From Fulvimonas sp. R45 (GTDB lineage: Bacteria > Pseudomonadota > Gammaproteobacteria > Xanthomonadales > Rhodanobacteraceae), in contig NZ_JASERU010000009.1 in NCBI RefSeq assembly GCF_030504985.1, positions 79,535 through 143,534 on the forward strand: 64,000 bases of DNA, read 5' to 3'. Positions 27,300-38,475 of the stretch are shown here, one piece after another (position 1 is the stretch's first letter; every line of letters begins with the position of its first letter). Below the pieces are notes generated by a model that was not told the DNA's origin, ran no database searches, and worked only from the letters and a program-made list of their open reading frames with translations. Both the position numbers and the translations under genes were made by a program.

Positions 27300-28451
27300 G
27301 TGAATACCTGCGCCACACCGCTTGCCGAAGCCCTCAAACCGCTGCCCGCCGCCCTGCGCGCCACCACCGGCGCCACCCGACGCCGCACCCTGGCGGTGGG
27401 CGTGATCGGTCCCGGCCGGGTGGGCGGCGCCCTGCTGGCGCAGCTGCGCGCCGCCCAGCCGCGGCTGGAGCGCGAAGGGCTGGAGCTGTCGCTGCGCGGC
27501 GTCGCCGCCAGCAAGCGCATGTGGCTGGACTGCGACGACCCCGAACTGAACGCGCGCCACCACAGCGCGCAGACCTGGCGCCCTACCGACCTCGACGTCT
27601 TCGCCACCCACGTGCGCGGCCACGACGACCGCCACGCGATGCTGGTCGACTGCAGCGCGCACGAGGCGGTGGCCGCGCACTACGCCGGCTGGCTGGCCGC
27701 CGGCATCCACGTGGTGACGCCGAACAAGCTGGCCGGCAGCGGGCCGCTGGAACGCTGGCAGGCGATCCGCGCCGCCTGCGCCGAGGGGGCGCGCTTCCGC
27801 TACGAGGCCACCGTCTGCGCCGGCCTGCCGGTGGTGCAGACGTTGCGCGACCTGCTCGACACCGGCGACGAGCTGCTCGACATCGAGGGCATGTTCTCCG
27901 GCACGCTGGCCTGGCTGTGCAACCGCCACGACGGCCTGCAGCCGTTCTCCGCCCTGCTGCGCGAGGCGCACGCCAAGGGCTATACCGAGCCCGACCCGCG
28001 CGCCGACCTCTCCGGCGCCGACGTGGCGCGCAAGCTGGTGATCCTGGCCCGCGAGGCCGGCCTGCCGCTTTCGCTGGACGACGTGGAGGTGGAGAGCCTG
28101 GTGCCGCCCGCGCTGGCCGGGCTGCCGCTGGAGACCTTCATGCAGCGCCTGCGCGAACTGGACGCACCGCTGGACGCGCTGCTGGCCAAGGCGCACACCG
28201 CCGGCGGCGTGCTGCGCCACGTCGGCCGGCTCGACCGCCACGGCCGGGCGCAGGTGCGGCTGGCGGTGCTGCCGGCCACGCACGCCTTCGCGCATACCCG
28301 GCTCACCGACAACGTGGTGCAGTTCCGCACCGCGCGCTACCGCGACAACCCGTTGCTGGTGCAGGGTCCCGGCGCCGGACCGGAGGTGACCGCCGCCGGC
28401 GTGTTCGCCGACCTGCTGCGCATCGCCGAGTCGCTGGCGGTGCGGTCATGA
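27300..28451 (+). CDS. thrA: Homoserine dehydrogenase (no aspartokinase domain)
   Basis: 383 aa. Reduces aspartate semialdehyde to homoserine. [14 protein letters not shown] (about 33-46) is the NAD(P) loop; [12 protein letters not shown] and [52 protein letters not shown] are homoserine-dehydrogenase motifs. It matches the C-terminal half of bifunctional ThrA only; the usual N-terminal aspartokinase and ACT region is missing, so aspartokinase must be elsewhere. GTG at 27300 follows GGAGG by 5 bp. It overlaps thrB by ATGA. Confidence 0.92.
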   Translation: MNTCATPLAEALKPLPAALRATTGATRRRTLAVGVIGPGRVGGALLAQLRAAQPRLEREGLELSLRGVAASKRMWLDCDDPELNARHHSAQTWRPTDLDVFATHVRGHDDRHAMLVDCSAHEAVAAHYAGWLAAGIHVVTPNKLAGSGPLERWQAIRAACAEGARFRYEATVCAGLPVVQTLRDLLDTGDELLDIEGMFSGTLAWLCNRHDGLQPFSALLREAHAKGYTEPDPRADLSGADVARKLVILAREAGLPLSLDDVEVESLVPPALAGLPLETFMQRLRELDAPLDALLAKAHTAGGVLRHVGRLDRHGRAQVRLAVLPATHAFAHTRLTDNVVQFRTARYRDNPLLVQGPGAGPEVTAAGVFADLLRIAESLAVRS

Positions 28452-29443
28452 GCGCCGACGCCCTGTGCAACGCCGCGCCCGCATCCGCCGTCGCACCGCC
28501 GCGCCCGCGCGTGGCGCGCGCCTTCGCCCCGGCCAGCGTGGGCAATGTGGCGGTGGGCTTCGACATCCTCGGCCACGCCATGGCCGGCGCGGGCGACCAT
28601 GCCGAGGTGCGCGCGATCGACGAACCGGTGGTGCGCATCGCCGCCATCCACGGCACCGTCGCCGGGTTGCCGCTGGACCCGTACCGCAACACCGCCGGCA
28701 TGGCCCTGCTGGCGCTGCGCGAAGACCTGCGCCTGCCGCACGGCTTCGAGCTGACCCTGTACAAGGGCATCGCGCTGGGCTCCGGCATGGGCGGCTCGGC
28801 GGCATCCTGCGCGGCCGCGCTGGTGGCCGCCAACGCGCTGCTGTCGCAGCCGCTGCCGCCCGCGGCGCTGTACCGCTACGCGCTGGACGGCGAGGCCGTG
28901 GCCAGCGGCAGCCGCCACGGCGACAACCTCGGTCCGATGCTGCTCGGCGGCCTGGTGCTGGCCACCCACGAACGCCTGCTGCGCATCCCGGTGCCGCCGG
29001 ACTGGCATTGCGCGCTGGTGCACCCGCATTGCGTGCTGGAGACGCGCAGGGCGCGCGCCGCGCTGGCCGGCGACTACGCGCTGGGCGAGTTCGTGGCGCA
29101 GAGCGCCAACCTCGCCCTGGTGCTGGCCGGCTGCTTCCAGGGCGACGCCGCGCTGGTGCGCGAAGGCCTGAAGGACACGCTGGTGGAGCCGCGCCGCGCC
29201 GCGCTGGTGCCCGCCTTCATGCGCGTGAAACAGGCGGCATTGGATCATCGCGCCCTCGGCGCCAGCATCTCCGGCGGCGGCCCCAGCGTGTTCGGCTGGT
29301 ACGAGCACCGCGCCGACGCCGAGGCCGCCGCCACCGCGATGCGGGCCGCCTTCGCCGAAGCCGGACTGGGCAGCGACGCCTTCGTCGACGCGGTCGACGG
29401 CCCCCCCGCCCGCCTGGTCGACCCCCTGCACGACATGCCCTGA
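28448..29443 (+). CDS. thrB: Homoserine kinase, GHMP family
   Basis: 331 aa. Phosphorylates homoserine. [20 protein letters not shown] (about 30-49) is the GHMP N-terminal motif, [19 protein letters not shown] is the ATP-binding glycine/serine loop, [11 protein letters not shown] is the C-terminal GHMP motif. It starts inside the last codons of thrA (ATGA) and ends at TGATG before thrC, so the three are translationally coupled. Confidence 0.95.
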   Translation: MSADALCNAAPASAVAPPRPRVARAFAPASVGNVAVGFDILGHAMAGAGDHAEVRAIDEPVVRIAAIHGTVAGLPLDPYRNTAGMALLALREDLRLPHGFELTLYKGIALGSGMGGSAASCAAALVAANALLSQPLPPAALYRYALDGEAVASGSRHGDNLGPMLLGGLVLATHERLLRIPVPPDWHCALVHPHCVLETRRARAALAGDYALGEFVAQSANLALVLAGCFQGDAALVREGLKDTLVEPRRAALVPAFMRVKQAALDHRALGASISGGGPSVFGWYEHRADAEAAATAMRAAFAEAGLGSDAFVDAVDGPPARLVDPLHDMP

Positions 29444-29457
29444 TGCGCGAGCCCGCC

Positions 29458-30774
29458 ATGACCGAACCCCTGCTTTACCTCAGCACCCGCGGCCGCAGTC
29501 CTGCCGTGACGATCGGCGGCGCCATCGCCGCCGGCCTGGCGCCCGACGGCGGCCTGTACGTGCCCGAGGCGCTGCCGCGGCTCGACCCCGCCGCCTTCGA
29601 CCCGCACGACACGCTGGCCGACACCGCCGCCACCCTGCTCGCGCCGTTCTTCGCCGGCGACCCGCTGGCCGCCCAGTTGCCGGCCATCTGCAAGGAAGCG
29701 CTGGACTTCGACACCCCGCTGCGCCCGCTGCCGCACCACGACGCGCACATGCTGGAGCTGTTCCACGGCCCCACCGCCGCGTTCAAGGACGTGGGCGCGC
29801 GCTTCCTCGCCGCCTGCCTGCGCCGGCTGCCGCGCGCGGACGAACGCCCGCTCACCATCCTGGTCGCCACCTCCGGCGACACCGGCGCGGCGGTGGGTGC
29901 GGCGTTCCATCGCCAGCCGGACGTGCGCGTGGCGATCCTGTACCCGGACGGCCTGGTCTCGCCGCGCCAGGCGCACCAGCTCGGCTGCTTCGGCGACAAC
30001 GTGCAGGCATTGCGCGTGCAGGGCCGCTTCGACGACTGCCAGCGCATGGTCAAGGCCGCGCTCAACGATGCCGGACTGCAGGCCGAACGCCCGCTCAGCT
30101 CCGCCAACAGCATCAGCCTGGGCCGCCTGCTGCCGCAGATGAGCTACTACGCGCATGCCTCATTGCGCTGGTGGCGCGAGCACGGCACCCCGCTCAACTT
30201 CATCGTGCCCACCGGCAACCTGGGCAACGCGCTGGCCGCGCTGTGGGTGCGCGAGACCGGCCTGCCGGTCGGCGAGGTGTGCCTGGCCTGCAACGCCAAC
30301 CCCACCCTGCCCGAGTTCTTCGAAGGCCACGACTATCGCCCGCGCGAAGCCGTCGCCACCCTCGCCAACGCGATGGACGTGGGCGCGCCCAGCAATTTCG
30401 AACGCCTGCGCTGGACCTTCCCCCACGCCGCCGACCTGCGCGCCCAGACCCAGGCGCTGGGCGTGGACGATGCCACCATCCGCCGCACCCTGGCCCGCCA
30501 CGCGCGCGACCATGGCGAAGTGTTCTGCCCCCACACCGCCACCGCCATGCACCTGCTCGACCGCCTGCGCGAAGCGGGCGACGCCGCGCCCTGGGCGGTG
30601 GTCGCCACCGCCCATCCGGCGAAGTTCGAAAGCGTGGTGGAGCCGCTGGCCGACCGCCGCGTGCCGGTGCCGCCCGCGCTGGCGGCGATGCTGCAACGCC
30701 CGGCCCGTGCCGAGCCGCTGGCGGCCAGGGACGAGGCGCTGAAGCAATGGTTGCGGGAACCGGCGTACGCGTGA
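29458..30774 (+). CDS. thrC: Threonine synthase
   Basis: About 438 aa, PLP enzyme turning O-phosphohomoserine into threonine. LYLSTRGRSPAVTIGGAI N-terminus, PLP lysine in FHGPTAAFKDVGARF, GDTGAAVGAAF, and VPTGNLGNALAALW (phosphate cup). The start could be 29443, where ATG overlaps the thrB stop, or 29458, which matches the usual N-terminus; I chose the latter with moderate certainty. Last gene of the thr operon; the next 114 bp show no gene and no clear terminator. Confidence 0.93.
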   Translation: MTEPLLYLSTRGRSPAVTIGGAIAAGLAPDGGLYVPEALPRLDPAAFDPHDTLADTAATLLAPFFAGDPLAAQLPAICKEALDFDTPLRPLPHHDAHMLELFHGPTAAFKDVGARFLAACLRRLPRADERPLTILVATSGDTGAAVGAAFHRQPDVRVAILYPDGLVSPRQAHQLGCFGDNVQALRVQGRFDDCQRMVKAALNDAGLQAERPLSSANSISLGRLLPQMSYYAHASLRWWREHGTPLNFIVPTGNLGNALAALWVRETGLPVGEVCLACNANPTLPEFFEGHDYRPREAVATLANAMDVGAPSNFERLRWTFPHAADLRAQTQALGVDDATIRRTLARHARDHGEVFCPHTATAMHLLDRLREAGDAAPWAVVATAHPAKFESVVEPLADRRVPVPPALAAMLQRPARAEPLAARDEALKQWLREPAYA

Positions 30775-30888
30775 CGGCACCCGCCGCATCACCCTTTGCG
30801 CTCCGTCACGCGCCGCAGCAAGGCGGATTCGTCCCGTCGCCCGATGGCTTGCGCATCCTGGCGGCGATCGGGCTCGGCTGGCGCCGGG

Positions 30889-32487
30889 TTACCGCACCTC
30901 GACCACCACCAAGCCTTGCGGCGGGACATCGAGACCGAGCTTGCCGCCGTGCAGCGCGACCTGCTCGGGCGGGGCCATCCGGCCGGCCTTGCGCAGCTTC
31001 GCGATCTGTTCGCGCGTGGGGAAGTCGGGCCGGCCCATGCGGTCGAACGCGGCGATGGCGTTGCCGTGCGCCTCGTCCAGGCGCCATACCTGCGCCGTGG
31101 CATTCGCCGGCAATGACGACACGTCGACCTCGAAGTGCTTCGCGTCGCCCTTCGGCTGGCCGACGGCATAGCTGGCGGTGTCGCCCACCGGCGGCGCGTA
31201 GTTCCACAGCGCCAGCACCAGGGTGCCGTCGGTGCGGCGGGTGGCGAGCACGGCATCGGAAGGCGCCGGCAGCCGCACGTCGCCCAGCCTGTGCAGCATC
31301 GCGAAGGCGTTGAAGGCCGGCTTGGGGATGTTGCGCTCGGCGATCAGGCCGAAGCCGCCATAGAACGGCGAGCGCACCACGCCCCCCTCCTCGAACACGT
31401 CGGAGAACGTCCAGTAGCTCATCATGTTCACCTTGCCCGCGCAGGCACGGATGGTGTTGGCGAGCCACGGGCCCATGTAGACCGTGTCGGTGACGTTGGG
31501 CAGGTTGGCGTAGGAGGCGTTGTACTCGCTCATGATGAAGGGCAGCTTCGGATACGGCGAGGCCAGCACCTCCCTGTGCACCTTGTCCACCGCGCGGCAC
31601 ACCATGTCCTTGCGCGGGATGTGCTCGTCGCTGTGGAACACGTTCTGCGCGGTGTCGTCGCCGTAGACGTGGGTGCTGACGAAATCCACCGGCACATGGG
31701 CCTCGTGCACGTGCTTGAGGAATCCGGCGACCTGCGCCGCCTGCGCCGTGGCCGGACCACCCACGCGCAGGCGCGGGCTTACCGACTTCAGCGCGCGCGC
31801 GGTGTGGTCGTAGAGCGTGTAGTAGGTCGGCATCTTGGGATCGCCGGCCCAGAAGCCGATGTTCGGCTCGTTCCACACTTCGAAATACCACTGCGACACT
31901 TCATCGATGCCGTAGCGCGCGACCAGATGCTGCGCGAAGGCGCGGATCATGCCGTCCCACAGCGCGTAGTCCTTCGGCGGCGCCACGTTGGGGTGGTACC
32001 AGAAATCCTGCCTCGCCTTGGGGTCGGACGACAGGTCGTCCGGCATGAAGCCCAGCTCCACGAAGGGGCGCACGCCGCGTTCCAGCAGGCCGTCGTAGAT
32101 CTGGTCCACGTAGGAGAAGTTGTAGACCGGCCGGGCGTCCGCGCCCGACATGTCGGCGGCGTTGTAGAACGGCTGGCCGTTCTTGCCGAGATGGAACAGG
32201 CCCACGTCCTCGTCGAGGATGCCGTGGAAGCGCACGTAGCCGAAGCCGGTGGCCTGCTTCACGGCGACGAGGTCCTTGCGGTAGTCGTCGCGCAATGCCA
32301 GCGAGGCGCGGCCGGAACCGAACATCCGCTCCCAGAAGTGCGGGAACGGCGTGCCCGGCGCCTTCGCGTCGACCTTGACCTGCACGGTGTCGGCCGCCGC
32401 CGGCGCGGCCTGCGCGGCCCCCGCGGCGAACAGGCACGCGGCCAGCAGGCCCAGCGCGGCGTGCAACAGCTTCGGCTTCGCTTTCAT
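30889..32487 (-). CDS. GH39-family glycosidase (beta-xylosidase-like), secreted
   Basis: 532 aa. Signal peptide KAKPKLLHAALGLLAACLFAAGAAQA. The catalytic acid/base lies in YFEVWNEPNIGFW (about residue 202) and the nucleophile in IMSEYNAS (about 319); THVYGDDT and NMMSYWTFSDVFEE are GH39 motifs. The family mostly holds beta-xylosidases, but other activities are known, so the linkage is open. ATG at 32487 follows GAGGAG. It lies 34 bp after the GH1 gene, one transcript. Confidence 0.85.
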   Translation of the reverse strand: MKAKPKLLHAALGLLAACLFAAGAAQAAPAAADTVQVKVDAKAPGTPFPHFWERMFGSGRASLALRDDYRKDLVAVKQATGFGYVRFHGILDEDVGLFHLGKNGQPFYNAADMSGADARPVYNFSYVDQIYDGLLERGVRPFVELGFMPDDLSSDPKARQDFWYHPNVAPPKDYALWDGMIRAFAQHLVARYGIDEVSQWYFEVWNEPNIGFWAGDPKMPTYYTLYDHTARALKSVSPRLRVGGPATAQAAQVAGFLKHVHEAHVPVDFVSTHVYGDDTAQNVFHSDEHIPRKDMVCRAVDKVHREVLASPYPKLPFIMSEYNASYANLPNVTDTVYMGPWLANTIRACAGKVNMMSYWTFSDVFEEGGVVRSPFYGGFGLIAERNIPKPAFNAFAMLHRLGDVRLPAPSDAVLATRRTDGTLVLALWNYAPPVGDTASYAVGQPKGDAKHFEVDVSSLPANATAQVWRLDEAHGNAIAAFDRMGRPDFPTREQIAKLRKAGRMAPPEQVALHGGKLGLDVPPQGLVVVEVR

Positions 32488-32521
32488 CGGCTCCTCTCCA
32501 TCGTGCATGTCGTTCGGCGGT

Positions 32522-33877
32522 TCATGGCTCGCCCAGCGCCTCGCCGTGGCTCGCGATCACCCGCGCGTAGAGCTTCGCGCTGGCCTTGGGCGTGCGCTTC
32601 TGGGTGGCGAAGTCGACGTGGTACAGCCCGAAGCGCTTGGCATAGCCCAGCGACCATTCCAGGTTGTCCAGCAGCGACCAGGCGTAGTAGCCGCGCAGGT
32701 CGACGCCGGCCTCGATGGCCCGGTGCGCCGCCTGCAGGTGGCGGCGCAGGTAGTCCGTGCGCAGCGGGTCCGGCAGCACCTCGCCATCGGCCACCGGCGG
32801 GTCGTAGAAGGCCGCGCCGTTCTCGGTGATGTACAGCGGGAGGTTGCCGTAGCGCTGGCGGAAGCCGGTCAGCATGTCGACCAGGCCCTGCTCGTACACC
32901 TCCCAGCCGGTCTCGGTGTGGGTGCGGTGGGGCTGGTACACCGGTGCGGCGCGCAGCGGCAACGCATCCGCGTCGTGCCGCACCACCGCGCGCGTGTAGT
33001 AGTTGAGGCCGACGAAATCCACCGGCTGCCGCGTGAGCCGGAAATCGTCCGCGGGGACGTCCGGCCAGGCCGCGCCGTACACCTCGCGCAGCTCGGGCGG
33101 GTAGCTGCCGAGCAGCGCGGGGTCGGCGAACTGCAGGTTCATGTAGGCATGCGCGCGGCGCGTGGCGGCGAGATCCTCCGCGCTGTCGGACGCCGGGTAC
33201 TTGGGCTCGATGTTGAATACCACGCCGATCGCGTGGCGGCCGTGCGCGCGGTAGGCCTCGATGCCGGCGCCGCTGGCGCGCATCAGGTTGTGCGCCACGA
33301 TCGGCGCCTCGTACAGGTTGCGGTGGCCCGGCGCCAGCGCGCCGCGCAGGTAGCCGCCGTCCACCACCACCCACGGTTCGTTGAGCGTGCTCCACTGCGG
33401 CACGCGGTCGTCCAGCGCCCTGAACATCGTCGTGGCGTAGTCGGCGAACCAGTGCGCGCTGTCGCGGTTCAGCCAGCCGCCGCGGTCGTCCAGCGCCGCG
33501 GGCAGGTCCCAGTGGAACAGCGTGACGTTGGGCGCGATGCCGTGCTCCAGCAGCTCGTCCACCAGCCGCGAGTAGAAGTCGAGCCCCTTCGGGTTGACCC
33601 GCCCGGTGCCCTCGGGCAGCACGCGCGACCAGTTCACGCTGAAGCGGTAGCTTTGCAGGCCCAGCGCGCGCATCAGCCGCACGTCGTCCTTGTAGCGGCG
33701 GTAGTGGTCGCAGGCCACGTCGCCGGTGTCGCCGTCCGCCATCATGCCCGGCGTGTGCGCGAAGCGCTGCCAGATGCTCGGGCCGGCGCCGTCCGCCAGC
33801 GGCGAGCCTTCGATCTGGTAGGCGGAGGTGGCCGCGCCCCAGAGGAAGCCGTCCGGAAAGCGGAATCGTCGCGTCAT
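32522..33877 (-). CDS. GH1 beta-glucosidase, cytoplasmic
   Basis: 451 aa, no signal peptide. FPDGFLWGAATSAYQIEGSP N-terminus, acid/base in STLNEPWV (about 163), nucleophile in YITENGAAF (about 350), WSLLDNLEWSLGYAKRFGL C-terminal GH1 motif. It would hydrolyse beta-glucosides brought in by the divergent ABC importer. ATG at 33877 has a GGGAG ahead; an upstream in-frame ATG at 33964 would run through the palindromic operator and is unlikely. Confidence 0.93.
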   Translation of the reverse strand: MTRRFRFPDGFLWGAATSAYQIEGSPLADGAGPSIWQRFAHTPGMMADGDTGDVACDHYRRYKDDVRLMRALGLQSYRFSVNWSRVLPEGTGRVNPKGLDFYSRLVDELLEHGIAPNVTLFHWDLPAALDDRGGWLNRDSAHWFADYATTMFRALDDRVPQWSTLNEPWVVVDGGYLRGALAPGHRNLYEAPIVAHNLMRASGAGIEAYRAHGRHAIGVVFNIEPKYPASDSAEDLAATRRAHAYMNLQFADPALLGSYPPELREVYGAAWPDVPADDFRLTRQPVDFVGLNYYTRAVVRHDADALPLRAAPVYQPHRTHTETGWEVYEQGLVDMLTGFRQRYGNLPLYITENGAAFYDPPVADGEVLPDPLRTDYLRRHLQAAHRAIEAGVDLRGYYAWSLLDNLEWSLGYAKRFGLYHVDFATQKRTPKASAKLYARVIASHGEALGEP

Positions 33878-33913
33878 GGCCAGGGAAACTCCCGGATGCC
33901 GCATTGCGGCTTG

Positions 33914-33929
33914 ATGTAATCGATTACAT
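33914..33929. promoter_or_regulatory. 16-bp perfect palindrome between GH1 and ABC ATPase genes
   Basis: ATGTAATCGATTACAT, perfect dyad with central CG, typical of LacI-family operators. It lies 37 bp before the GH1 ATG and 68 bp before the ATPase ATG, so one site could control both divergent units. Confidence 0.7.
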
Positions 33930-33996
33930 GCCCAGAATAGCCGAACGCCACCCGGCGACGCCAACCCGCGCCGCCCTTGCAGCAGGATCGACCGCC

Positions 33997-35091
<1,095 letters not shown>

Positions 35092-35146
35092 GGCGGGGAC
35101 GCGGCGGAAGGGGCGCGCGGCGTTCGACCCCTGCGCCGACGCTTGT

Positions 35147-35248
35147 CTCCTCCCCCTGCTTGCAGGGGGAGGCTGGGAGGGGGCAGGCGGTCTTGCCGCG
35201 AGGTTGCGGGACCCCTCCCCGACCCTCCCCTGCAAGCAGGGGAGGGAG
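35147..35248. repeat. CTCCCCCTGC...GCAGGGGGAG intergenic repeat (copy 1)
   Basis: Two hairpins (CTCCCCCTGCTTGCAGGGGGAG and CCTCCCCTGCAAGCAGGGGAGG) flank a GCTGGGAGGGGG / CCCCTCCCCGACC tract. The same pair occurs at 52991 and 53483 and as half-copy at 37047. It lies between convergent ABC genes and may serve as a bidirectional 3' hairpin. Confidence 0.75.
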
Positions 35249-35303
35249 TCCGCCGTGCGGGAGCTCGCACGCCTCTGGATGGCCGGCAGGAGCATGCGCG
35301 CGC

Positions 35304-36125
35304 TCATCCCTTCACGCTGCCCAGCAGCAGCCCGTCGATGTAGTAACGCTGCATGGCCAGGAACAGCACCAGCACCGGCAGCACGGTGACCACCGCGCCG
35401 GCCATCATCAGCTCGCTGTCGCGCGCATGCTCGCGCGCCAGCGAGGCCAGGCCCAGCGGCAACGTGTAGTGGTCCTGCCCGGTCAGCTCGATCAGCGGCC
35501 ACATGAAGTCGTTCCACGCGGTGAGGAAGGTGTAGATCGCCAGCGTGGCGATCACCGGCTTCAGCAGCGGCAGCACGATTTGCACGAAGATGCGCAGCTC
35601 GCCCGCGCCGTCGATGCGCGCCGCCTCCAGCAGCTCGTCGGGGATGCCGCGCGCGTACTGGCGCACCAGGAAGATGCCGAACGCCGTGGCCATGCCGGGC
35701 AGGATCACGCCGGCGTAGCTGTCCACCAGACCCGCGTACTCGAACATCAGGAACAGCGGCAGCATCGCCACCTGCGCGGGGATCACCAGCAGGCCGAGCA
35801 CCGCGCGGAACAGCCGCTCGCGCCCGGCGAAGCGCAGCTTGGCGAAGGCGTAGCCGGCCAGCAGGTTGCAGGCCAGCGAAAGCGCGGTGATCGCGCCGGA
35901 GACCAGCAGGCTGTTGAGCAGGTAGCGCCCCATGCCCGCGCGCACGAACAGCGCGTGGTAGTTGCCCAGCGTGGGATGCGCCGGCCACCACGGCGGCGGC
36001 AGCGTGCTGGCCGCGCCCGCCGGCATGAACGATGCCGACAGCATCCATAAGAGCGGAAACAGCGCCACCACGGCGCCGCCGGCCAGCAGGCCGTTGACCA
36101 GCGCGCGGGCCAGGCGCGGGTTCAT
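35304..36125 (-). CDS. Sugar ABC transporter permease (MalG type)
   Basis: 273 aa, six membrane segments. The EAA loop ELLEAARIDGAGELRIFVQIVLPLLKP (shown here only in part: EAARIDGAGELRIF) contacts the ATPase. LPPPWWPAHPTLGNYHALF after TM1 is typical of MalG-like carbohydrate permeases. Its start overlaps the stop of the upstream permease by ATGA, so translation is coupled. Confidence 0.92.
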   Translation of the reverse strand: MNPRLARALVNGLLAGGAVVALFPLLWMLSASFMPAGAASTLPPPWWPAHPTLGNYHALFVRAGMGRYLLNSLLVSGAITALSLACNLLAGYAFAKLRFAGRERLFRAVLGLLVIPAQVAMLPLFLMFEYAGLVDSYAGVILPGMATAFGIFLVRQYARGIPDELLEAARIDGAGELRIFVQIVLPLLKPVIATLAIYTFLTAWNDFMWPLIELTGQDHYTLPLGLASLAREHARDSELMMAGAVVTVLPVLVLFLAMQRYYIDGLLLGSVKG

Positions 36126-37000
36126 GCCCAGCCCCTGCGCCGCGCCAGCCGCAGCATCGACGCGGTCACCGCGAACATCGCCGCGAACAGCAGGAACGCC
36201 ACCGCCGAGGCGGTGCCGAGGTTCCACCACTTGAAGCCGTCCTCGTACATCAGGTACAGCACGCTGGTGGTGCTCTGCAGCGGGCCGCCCTCGGTCATCA
36301 CGTAGGGCTCGGCGAACAGCTGGAAGTAGCCCGACACGGTGAGCACGGCCACCATCAGCGCGGTCGGCCCCAGCAGCGGCAGGGTGACGTGGCGGAACTG
36401 CCGCCACGCCGAGGCGCCGTCGATGCGCGCGGCCTCGTACAGCTCGACGGGGATCGCCTGCAGGCCGGCGAGGAAGATGATCATGTTGTAGCCGAAGTTC
36501 TTCCACACCGCGAACAGGATGATCGCCGGCATCGCCCAGTGCGGGTCGCCCAGCCAATCCACCGGGTGGATGCCGAGCCAGCCCAGCGCGTGGTTCACCC
36601 AGCCGTACCGCGTGTCGAACAGGTAGCGCCACACCACCGCCACCGCGGCCGCGGTGGTCACCACCGGCGCGAACAGCGCGGTGCGGAAGAACGCCCGGCA
36701 CCGCGCCAGCGGCGAGTGCAGCAGCAGCGCCGCGCCCAGCGACACCGCCATCGACAGCGGCACGCCCACCGCCACGAAGTACAGCGTGTGCCCCAGCGCG
36801 GCCCAGAACAGTGGTCGGTGCAGCAGCGCCCAGTAGTTGGCCAGCGCCACGAAGCGCAGGTTGTGGATGTCGGCCAGCGCGTACAGGTCGTAGTCGGTGA
36901 GGCTGAGCGCGAACGCGCCCAGCACCGGCAGCACGAAGAACGGCACTAGCACCAGCAGCGCGGGGGCGAGGAACAGCCAGGCGGCGCGGCGGGCATTCAT
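36122..37000 (-). CDS. Sugar ABC transporter permease (MalF/UgpA type)
   Basis: 292 aa, six membrane segments. N-terminus NARRAAWLFLAPALLVLVPF, EAA loop LYEAARIDGASAWRQFRHVT, and C-terminal LYLMYEDGFKWWNLGTASAV are characteristic. ATG at 37000 is used because upstream residues derive from a repeat. It follows the binding-protein gene by about 106 bp holding half of a GGGGAGGG repeat. Confidence 0.9.
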   Translation of the reverse strand: MNARRAAWLFLAPALLVLVPFFVLPVLGAFALSLTDYDLYALADIHNLRFVALANYWALLHRPLFWAALGHTLYFVAVGVPLSMAVSLGAALLLHSPLARCRAFFRTALFAPVVTTAAAVAVVWRYLFDTRYGWVNHALGWLGIHPVDWLGDPHWAMPAIILFAVWKNFGYNMIIFLAGLQAIPVELYEAARIDGASAWRQFRHVTLPLLGPTALMVAVLTVSGYFQLFAEPYVMTEGGPLQSTTSVLYLMYEDGFKWWNLGTASAVAFLLFAAMFAVTASMLRLARRRGWA

Positions 37001-37046
37001 GCACGCCACACCAAGGCTGGATCGATTCCGCAGCGGCATGGAGAGC

Positions 37047-37084
37047 GACCCCACCCCGCCCCGCCCCTGCACGCAGGGGAGGGA
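37047..37084. repeat. Half-copy of the GCAGGGGAGGG repeat
   Basis: CCCCACCCCGCCCCGCCCCTGCACGCAGGGGAGGG, with one hairpin (CCCCTGCACGCAGGGG), lies between binding-protein and permease genes. Confidence 0.6.
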
Positions 37085-37106
37085 GAAAGCGCGAGCGGGC
37101 ACGGGG

Positions 37107-38396
37107 TCATCGCCTCGCCTCCGCGCGGTCGAGCATCCAGCGGCGCTTGGCGAGGATGCGGTCGGCCTGGCGGTCCATCTCGGCCGCGGCCTGGTCGACC
37201 GTCAGCTCGCCGGCCACGGCGCGCGCGGCGACCTGCTGCATCATGGTGGCGATGCGCTCCCATTCGGGCACCGCCGGCGTGGGCTTCACCCGCTCCAGTT
37301 GCTCGCGGAAGGCACGCGCCTGCGGGTCGTCGCGCAGCACCGGGCTGTCCCAGCTGCTGCGGCGCGGCGGCATGTCGCCGGTGAGTTCGTAGAAACGGCG
37401 CTGCACCGCCGGCTGCGACAGGTACTCGATCAGCGCCCACGCCTCGCGCGGATGGCGCGACGCGCGGAACACCACCAGGCTGCCGCCGCCCGCCAGCCCC
37501 GCGCCGGGACCGTCGGGGCCGGGCAGCGGCGCGGTGGCCCAGTCGTCCTGCTCGGCGGCGGGCAGGCGCCGGCGGAACTCGCCGATGTTCCACGGCCCGG
37601 ACAGGTAGAACGCGTAGGTGCCGCGGCCGAATTCCTCCCACGGGTTGCCGGCCTCGACGTTGGTGACCGCCGGCGCCTGGTGCAGGCGGAAGGTGTCCAC
37701 GTAGAACGCCAGCGCGCGCCTGAAGCCGGCGCTTTCGAAATTGCCGCGGCGGCCGCCGTCGCGCAGCAGCGGGTCGGGCTGCTGCAAGGCCAGCGACAGC
37801 AGCTGCTCGTACTCGTTGGTGGGCAGCAGGATGCCGTAGACCTTGCGCCCGGGATGGCTGAGCGCAGCCAGCTGGCGTCGCCATTCGGCCCAGTCGCGTG
37901 GCGGCGCATCGAAGCCCGCCTGCCGCAGCAGGTCCCTGCGGTAGAACAGCAGCCGCGTGTCCACGTACCACGGGATGCCGTACAGCGTGCCGTCGACGAC
38001 GTTGGTCGACCAGATGCTGGCGAAGTAGTCCGACGGCCGTACCGTCGCCGAATGCTCGATGCGCGCATCGAGCGGCGCCAGTGCGCGCAGCGCCACCAGT
38101 TCCGCCAGCCAGGTGTTGCCGAGCTGTGCCAGGTCCGGCGTGGTGCCGCCGGCGAACGCGGTGAGCAGCTTCTCGTGCGCCGCGCTCAGCGGCAGTTGCT
38201 GCACCTCCACGCGGATGCCCGGGTGCGCGCGCTCGAAGCCCGGCAGCAGTGGCGCGATGGCTTCGCCCTCGCTGCCGAAGGTCCAGAACACCAGGGTATC
38301 CGGCGTCTTGCCGCCACAGCCGGCGAGCCACAGCACGGCAATGGCGAGCGCCAGCGCCCGCTGCCACCGTCGAAGCCGTTCGCGCGAGTCCGTCAT
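37107..38396 (-). CDS. Sugar ABC transporter substrate-binding lipoprotein
   Basis: 429 aa. Lipobox WLAGCG with Cys near residue 27; family-1 extracellular solute-binding fold: LVFWTFGSEGEAIAPLLPGFERAHPGI, AFAGGTTPDLAQLG, GIPWYVDTRLLFYRRDLL, GNPWEEFGRGTYAFYLSGPW, LAGGGSLVVF. It sits in front of two permeases and should deliver oligosaccharide to them. Being a lipoprotein in a Gram-negative host suggests anchoring at the inner membrane. Confidence 0.9.
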   Translation of the reverse strand: MTDSRERLRRWQRALALAIAVLWLAGCGGKTPDTLVFWTFGSEGEAIAPLLPGFERAHPGIRVEVQQLPLSAAHEKLLTAFAGGTTPDLAQLGNTWLAELVALRALAPLDARIEHSATVRPSDYFASIWSTNVVDGTLYGIPWYVDTRLLFYRRDLLRQAGFDAPPRDWAEWRRQLAALSHPGRKVYGILLPTNEYEQLLSLALQQPDPLLRDGGRRGNFESAGFRRALAFYVDTFRLHQAPAVTNVEAGNPWEEFGRGTYAFYLSGPWNIGEFRRRLPAAEQDDWATAPLPGPDGPGAGLAGGGSLVVFRASRHPREAWALIEYLSQPAVQRRFYELTGDMPPRRSSWDSPVLRDDPQARAFREQLERVKPTPAVPEWERIATMMQQVAARAVAGELTVDQAAAEMDRQADRILAKRRWMLDRAEARR

Positions 38397-38475
38397 GGCC
38401 GGTGCCCTACCCCACGCGCCGTTACGTTGCCGTCATTCCCGCGAGAGCAGCGCATACCTGCCCCACGCTTTGGCG

